The translations under genes and the position numbers were made by a program. A model generated the notes under the pieces. It made no database searches and had not been told where the DNA came from. It was given only the letters and a program-made list of their open reading frames with translations. This document shows positions 60,306 through 64,000 of a stretch of 64,000 nucleotides of DNA, piece by piece. Positions within the stretch are counted from its first letter, which is position 1, and each line of letters opens with the position of its first letter. Origin of the DNA: CAYFYS01 sp965202905 (GTDB lineage Bacteria > Pseudomonadota > Alphaproteobacteria > MPNO01); NCBI GenBank assembly GCA_965202905.1, contig OZ241868.1:744001-808000 (forward strand), in the 5' to 3' direction.

Positions 60306-61121
60306 ATGACCGGACCGATCGTCGAAGCCGCAGTTGAAACAACCGAAGACGCGGTGCTGCTGCGCCAGGACGAGGCCGGGATCGCGACACTGGTGCTCAA
60401 CCGGCCGCGCGCGCGGAACGCGCTGTCGACGGCGCTGATGTCGGCGATGCAGGACGCGATCGACGCGATCGCGTCCGATCCGGCGGTTCGTGTCGTGGTG
60501 ATCGGCGCCGGCGGCCCGGCGTTCTGCGCTGGCCACGACATGCGCCAGCTTCGGGCACACCCGACGCGCGAAGCCCATGCGGCGACCTTTGCCCAGAGCG
60601 GCGCGTTGATGCAGTCGCTTATCGGCCTGCCCAAGCCGGTGATCGCCCGCGTCCAGGGGACAGCGACCGCGGCGGGATGCCAGCTCGTTGCGACCTGCGA
60701 TCTCGCTATCGCCGCCGATACCGCGAAATTCGCCACACCAGGCGTCGATATCGGGCTGTTCTGCTCGACCCCGATGGTGGCGACCAGCCGCAACCTGCCG
60801 CGCAAGCGGGCATTGGAGATGCTGTTCACCGGCGCGCCGATCGACGCCGAAACGGCCGAGCGCTACGGCCTGATCAACCGGGTGGTCGCTCCCGAGGCGC
60901 TCGATGAGGAAACCTGGGCGCTCGCGGCGCAACTCGCCTCCAAGTCCGCGCTGACCCTGGCGCTCGGCAAGGGGGCCTTCTACCGCCAGATCGAGAAGGA
61001 CACCGCCGCGGCTTACGACGACGCGAGCGAGGTGATGACCCGAAACATGCTCGCCCAAGATGCCGAAGAAGGCATCGATGCGTTCCTGGAGAAACGCGAG
61101 CCTAGCTGGCAGGACCGCTAA
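60306..61121 (+). CDS. Enoyl-CoA hydratase/isomerase family protein (ECHDC3-like)
   Basis: Crotonase-fold protein (271 aa). The oxyanion-hole segments are FCAGHDMRQL (about residue 75) and GTATAAGCQLVATCDLAIAA (about 120). The two catalytic Glu of classical enoyl-CoA hydratases are not found: AAGC stands at the first position and FATPGVDIGLFCSTP, with PGV instead of PE(I/V), at the second. This pattern matches the ECHDC3 subgroup, so hydratase activity is doubtful. ATG at 60306 has AGGGG 8 nt upstream. Confidence 0.87.
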   Translation: MTGPIVEAAVETTEDAVLLRQDEAGIATLVLNRPRARNALSTALMSAMQDAIDAIASDPAVRVVVIGAGGPAFCAGHDMRQLRAHPTREAHAATFAQSGALMQSLIGLPKPVIARVQGTATAAGCQLVATCDLAIAADTAKFATPGVDIGLFCSTPMVATSRNLPRKRALEMLFTGAPIDAETAERYGLINRVVAPEALDEETWALAAQLASKSALTLALGKGAFYRQIEKDTAAAYDDASEVMTRNMLAQDAEEGIDAFLEKREPSWQDR

Positions 61122-62445
61122 GCGCCTGATCGAGATCCCGAATCAAATCGTCGACCGACTCGATCCCGATCGACAGGCGCACGACATCGGGTGCGGCGCC
61201 GGCGCCGATCTGCTGCTCCTCGGTGAGCTGGCGATGGGTCGTCGAGGCCGGGTGGATGATCAGGCTGCGCGTATCGCCGATATTGGCGAGATGCGAGAAC
61301 AACTCGACCCGGTCGACCACCGCCGCACCCGCCTCGTAGCCGCCCTTGACGCCGAACGTGAGCACAGCCCCTGCGCCGCGCGGCAGGTACTTCCTGGCAA
61401 GCGCGTGATAGGGGCTGGACGGCAGCCCGGAGTAGGATACCCAGGATACCTTGGGATTGGCTTCGAGCCATTCCGCGACCGCCAGCGCGTTGCTGCAATG
61501 CCGGTCCATGCGCAGCGGCAGAGTCTCCACGCCCTGGAGCAGGTTCCACGCGGCCTGCGGCGCCATGCAGGGCCCGTAGTCGCGCAGCGCGACCGCGCGC
61601 ATCTTCATCGTGAAACCGAAATCGCCGAAGGTCTCGGCAAAGGTCAGGCCGTGATAGGCCGGATCCGGCTCGCCCAAGCCCGGGAATCTATCGTTCTGCT
61701 GCCAATCGAACCGGCCGGACTCGACCACCACCCCGCCCATGGTGTTGCCGTGCCCACCAATATACTTGGTCGCCGAATGGACGATCAGATCCGCCCCCCA
61801 GTCGAACGGCCGGCAGAGATAAGGCGAGGCGAGCGTGTTGTCGACCACGACGGGGACCCCGAACTTGCGGCCGATCGCGGCCACCGCCTCCAGGTCGATG
61901 ACCACGCCGCCTGGGTTGGCGAGGTTCTCGCAGAAGATGAACTTGACCTTGTCGGTCATCGCGGCGCGCACGTTTTCGGGCTCGGTCATGTCGACGAAAT
62001 GGCACGTCCAGCCGAGCTTGGGAAAGCTCTGCCCGAATTGGGTGACCGAGCCGCCGTAAAGGTTACGCGATGAAATGAACTCGTCGCCGCCCTGCAGCAG
62101 CACGGCCGCGACCAGGAACTGAGCCGCATGCCCGCTGGCCGCCGCGACCGCGCCGCGGCCATTCTCCAGCGCGGCGATCCGCTCCTCGAAGACCGCCACC
62201 GTCGGGTTGGTGATCCGCGAGTAAATGTAGCCGAAGGTCTGGAGGTTGAAGAGCTCGGCCGCGTGATCGGCATCGTCGAAGACATAGGACGTCGTCTGGT
62301 AGATCGGCGTCCCGCGTGCGCCGGTCACCGGGTCGGGCCGGGCGCCCGCATGGACCGCAAGGGTCTCGATGCCGTATTCGCGGGGCGCCTCTTCGTTTGC
62401 GGGAAGATCGTCGAAGGACGGAAAATCTTCTTTCCTGGCGCTCAT
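61102..62445 (-). CDS. metY: O-acetylhomoserine sulfhydrylase
   Basis: PLP-dependent Cys/Met-metabolism enzyme (447 aa) making homocysteine from O-acetylhomoserine and sulfide. PLP lysine in HSATKYIGGHGNTMGG (about residue 222), YSRITNPTVAVFEERIAALE near residue 75 and FGVKGGYEAG. Start ATG at 62445 overlaps the stop of the CoA-binding protein gene (ATGA). The 3' end overlaps the crotonase gene end by 20 nt in convergent orientation. O-succinylhomoserine or cystathionine activity is less likely given the length (about 430 aa is typical of MetY). Confidence 0.93.
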   Translation of the reverse strand: MSARKEDFPSFDDLPANEEAPREYGIETLAVHAGARPDPVTGARGTPIYQTTSYVFDDADHAAELFNLQTFGYIYSRITNPTVAVFEERIAALENGRGAVAAASGHAAQFLVAAVLLQGGDEFISSRNLYGGSVTQFGQSFPKLGWTCHFVDMTEPENVRAAMTDKVKFIFCENLANPGGVVIDLEAVAAIGRKFGVPVVVDNTLASPYLCRPFDWGADLIVHSATKYIGGHGNTMGGVVVESGRFDWQQNDRFPGLGEPDPAYHGLTFAETFGDFGFTMKMRAVALRDYGPCMAPQAAWNLLQGVETLPLRMDRHCSNALAVAEWLEANPKVSWVSYSGLPSSPYHALARKYLPRGAGAVLTFGVKGGYEAGAAVVDRVELFSHLANIGDTRSLIIHPASTTHRQLTEEQQIGAGAAPDVVRLSIGIESVDDLIRDLDQALSGPAS

Positions 62446-62978
62446 GCCTTGGGTGGCCTCAGACTTTTTGCGATGATGATTCTGGAATTGATGCCGCTCC
62501 AGCCCAGCTCGCCGGACAGCCGGGCGTACTCGATCTTCGGGCAGCGATTCATCACCACGACCAATCCCGCATCTTCGGCAAGCTGCGCCGCCTCGTCGTT
62601 GCGGACCGAGAGCTGCATCCACAGCACCTTGACGCCCTTGTCGTCCTTGCTGGCGATCACATCCTTGGTGATCTCCAGCGCTTCTTCCGAGGTGCGGAAG
62701 ATGTCGACCATGTCGACCTGGACCGGGATGTCTTTGACGGCGCCGTAGACGGTCTCGCCGAGGATCTCCTCGCCCGCGCGCGCCGGATTGACCGGGATGA
62801 TGCGAAAGCCGCGCTTCTGGAGGTATTTCATGGCGTAGAAGCTCGGGCGCCGCCACACCGTGCTGGCGCCAACCATCGCGAAGGTGCGTACGCTGCGAAG
62901 GATGGCCCGAAGCCGCCGGTCGGCGTAGTGATCATGATGGGCAAGATGAATTGGCGCTGCCGCGATTTGTCCCTGCAT
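62442..62978 (-). CDS. CoA-binding domain protein (YccU-like)
   Basis: Small Rossmann-type CoA-binding protein (178 aa). It has RTFAMVGASTVWRRPSFYAM (residues about 31-50), GFRIIPVNPA, and WMQLSVRNDEAAQLAEDAGL. The family is related to the CoA-binding domain of succinyl-CoA synthetases but has no catalytic partner, and its role is unknown. It is coupled to the OAH sulfhydrylase gene. Confidence 0.85.
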   Translation of the reverse strand: MQGQIAAAPIHLAHHDHYADRRLRAILRSVRTFAMVGASTVWRRPSFYAMKYLQKRGFRIIPVNPARAGEEILGETVYGAVKDIPVQVDMVDIFRTSEEALEITKDVIASKDDKGVKVLWMQLSVRNDEAAQLAEDAGLVVVMNRCPKIEYARLSGELGWSGINSRIIIAKSLRPPKA

Positions 62979-63138
62979 AGACGGCTCCGACCTCCCACTG
63001 TCATCGGCGTCCTGACGCTACAGGCCCAGGGCGCGGCAGACAAGGACCGGACCGGGTCCCTGCCCTGCCCGCCGAAATCACATATTGCCCAGGCTTCGCC
63101 GTGTGCGCGCCAATGCCCGATGCTGCCAACGGCGCGGG

Positions 63139-63489
63139 TCAGGTCAAGGAGACCGGGAGATGGTCCGCCGGGGGCTCAACCGTCTCGCTCTCGACCCAGT
63201 CCAGGAACTCCTGGTTGCCGGATGTCACGGCGATCTCGAGGGCGCACGGCGTCTCGGCTTCGTGTAGTTCCTTGACCCGCCCGATGACCGAATCGACCAG
63301 GATCGAGCGGGTTTTGATGATCAGCACAGCCTCATCGGCTTCCTCGATTTCGCCATTCCATCGGTAAATTGACTTCATGCCGTCCAGGATGTTGACGCAG
63401 GCCGCCATCCGAACTTCGATCAGCGCAAGCCCGATGCGGCGGGCCTGCGCCACTCCAGCGGTCGTAACGTAAATCAGGCTGATCGACAT
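63139..63489 (-). CDS. cutA: Divalent-cation tolerance protein CutA
   Basis: Trimeric CutA1 protein (116 aa): ISLIYVTTAGVAQARRIGLA, AACVNILDGMKSIYRWNGEI, EEADEAVLIIKTR, and PCALEIAVTSGNQEFLDWV. Linked to copper tolerance in E. coli, though its molecular role is unclear. ATG at 63489 (MSISLIY) is the conserved start. The longer ORF to 63543 is not. Confidence 0.93.
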   Translation of the reverse strand: MSISLIYVTTAGVAQARRIGLALIEVRMAACVNILDGMKSIYRWNGEIEEADEAVLIIKTRSILVDSVIGRVKELHEAETPCALEIAVTSGNQEFLDWVESETVEPPADHLPVSLT

Positions 63490-63554
63490 CTTGCAGTCCC
63501 GGGAAATTGCCTTGAAGTGCGTCGGATTGGCTGGACATCGCAAAATATCCAGGA

Positions 63555-63572
63555 ATCGTCAATCTTGACGAT
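63555..63572. promoter_or_regulatory. 18-bp palindrome in the divergent region by cutA
   Basis: ATCGTCAATCTTGACGAT has 8-bp perfect arms around a 2-nt centre. It lies 66 nt upstream of cutA and 74 nt upstream of the divergent gene, a typical operator position. The regulator is unknown. Confidence 0.5.
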
Positions 63573-63645
63573 CGTCCGGACTGGTGAAATGTAACTTCGA
63601 CATGCAACCTTTGGACTTACTCCCAGGCCACAATGAGGATCCGTC

Positions 63646-64000
63646 ATGGCGCTCAGCGACACCCTGAAACAACTGATCACCGTTTCCGCCCCGCTGTGGG
63701 CGGGGGAGGCCGAGGTCGTGCGAACCTATTGGGATTCGCCGGCCCGTTCGTCGAAGACAGAGCTGCTTTGGCTGCGGCGGCAATGCTCCAAGGAATTCAA
63801 CGGCACCGGCATCGGCGAGTTCAGGAACCTGGGCGTCTTTCTCGGCCCGGTGACCGAGCTCGGCCAGATCTTTCCGCGCATCGATACCGGCGGGCCGGAC
63901 GGCGTCGACCGGCGCTATGCGCTGGAGCTGATCGAGATGCTGCACGACGAATTCGACCACTACATCCGCTTCGCCGATGTCTACGATGCGATTCGCGGGC
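63646..64000 (+). CDS. Hypothetical protein (partial, C-terminus outside window)
   Basis: The first 118 residues of an unrecognised protein. It begins MALSDTLKQLITVSAPLWAG with no signal peptide or membrane segment. The last visible part, ALELIEMLHDEFDHYIRFAD, is an acidic, His-containing helix that could bind metal as in ferritin-like proteins, but this is only a suggestion. GAGGA precedes the ATG. Divergent from cutA. Confidence 0.7.
   Translation, partial: MALSDTLKQLITVSAPLWAGEAEVVRTYWDSPARSSKTELLWLRRQCSKEFNGTGIGEFRNLGVFLGPVTELGQIFPRIDTGGPDGVDRRYALELIEMLHDEFDHYIRFADVYDAIRG

Noticed and set aside
62979..63138. Possible SAM riboswitch before the CoA-binding/metY genes
   Set aside because: I looked for the conserved SAM-II-type elements and saw none; only generic GC-rich sequence.

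Overview
The window is high-GC chromosomal DNA from an uncultured-looking alphaproteobacterium, probably Rhodospirillales-like. The evidence is gene order and gene type: an ispD-ispF fusion, dacA-tmk-holB-metG-tatD, dusB-(ntrBC)-ntrYX-trkA-hfq-hflX, rplM-rpsI-argC, and a groESL operon with a CIRCE-like site. No rRNA, tRNA, CRISPR array, prophage or transposase was seen.

Layout. 0-3.2 kb: a CoA-transferase subunit pair (the beta subunit is cut by the window edge) and an Atm1-type ABC exporter. 3.2-13 kb: an envelope and information block on the + strand (YdcF-like, MltB, RlpA, D,D-carboxypeptidase, tmk, holB, metG, tatD, a beta-lactamase-fold hydrolase, broken mazG). 13-17.1 kb: two minus-strand enzymes and groES-groEL with promoter, CIRCE-like operator and terminator. 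17.1-27.4 kb, minus strand: hflX, hfq, HAD phosphatase, D-amino-acid transaminase, trkA, ntrX, ntrY, a 41-codon scar where ntrB and ntrC should be, a broken dusB and a CcsA/YpjD-like membrane protein. 27.4-29.6 kb: ispDF, pgpA, pncC. 29.6-57.5 kb: an accessory catabolic region with CoA-transferases, SDRs, GSTs, a NitT/TauT-type ABC importer next to a three-subunit molybdenum hydroxylase, a second stand-alone molybdenum hydroxylase large subunit, two UbiD-family decarboxylases, an SGNH hydrolase, copper genes, and several decayed genes. 57.5-64 kb: a housekeeping block (gamma carbonic anhydrase, argC, rpsI, rplM, crotonase, OAH sulfhydrylase, CoA-binding protein, cutA) and a partial gene of unknown function.

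The strongest theme is decay. In the nitrogen-regulation operon, ntrB and ntrC have collapsed into a short stub that still carries the NtrC C-terminal signature and the overlapping ntrB start. The adjacent dusB has lost its catalytic cysteine, carries two frameshifts and a stop, and its first frameshift lies inside a perfect 32-bp palindrome. mazG, a 4,5-dihydroxyphthalate-decarboxylase-like gene, two cupins and an AlbA_2/Schlafen-type ATPase are also broken, while the long essential genes around them are intact. This argues against general sequence error.

The most system-like accessory unit is a low-GC two-gene cassette (45.8-47.8 kb): an AlbA_2/GHKL-type protein, here decayed, translationally coupled to an intact ParA-like ATPase and inserted tightly between catabolic genes. 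An isolated alphaproteobacterial LexA-type site (38,974-38,988) and a short low-GC gene (38,618-38,845) mark a second likely insertion or deletion spot.
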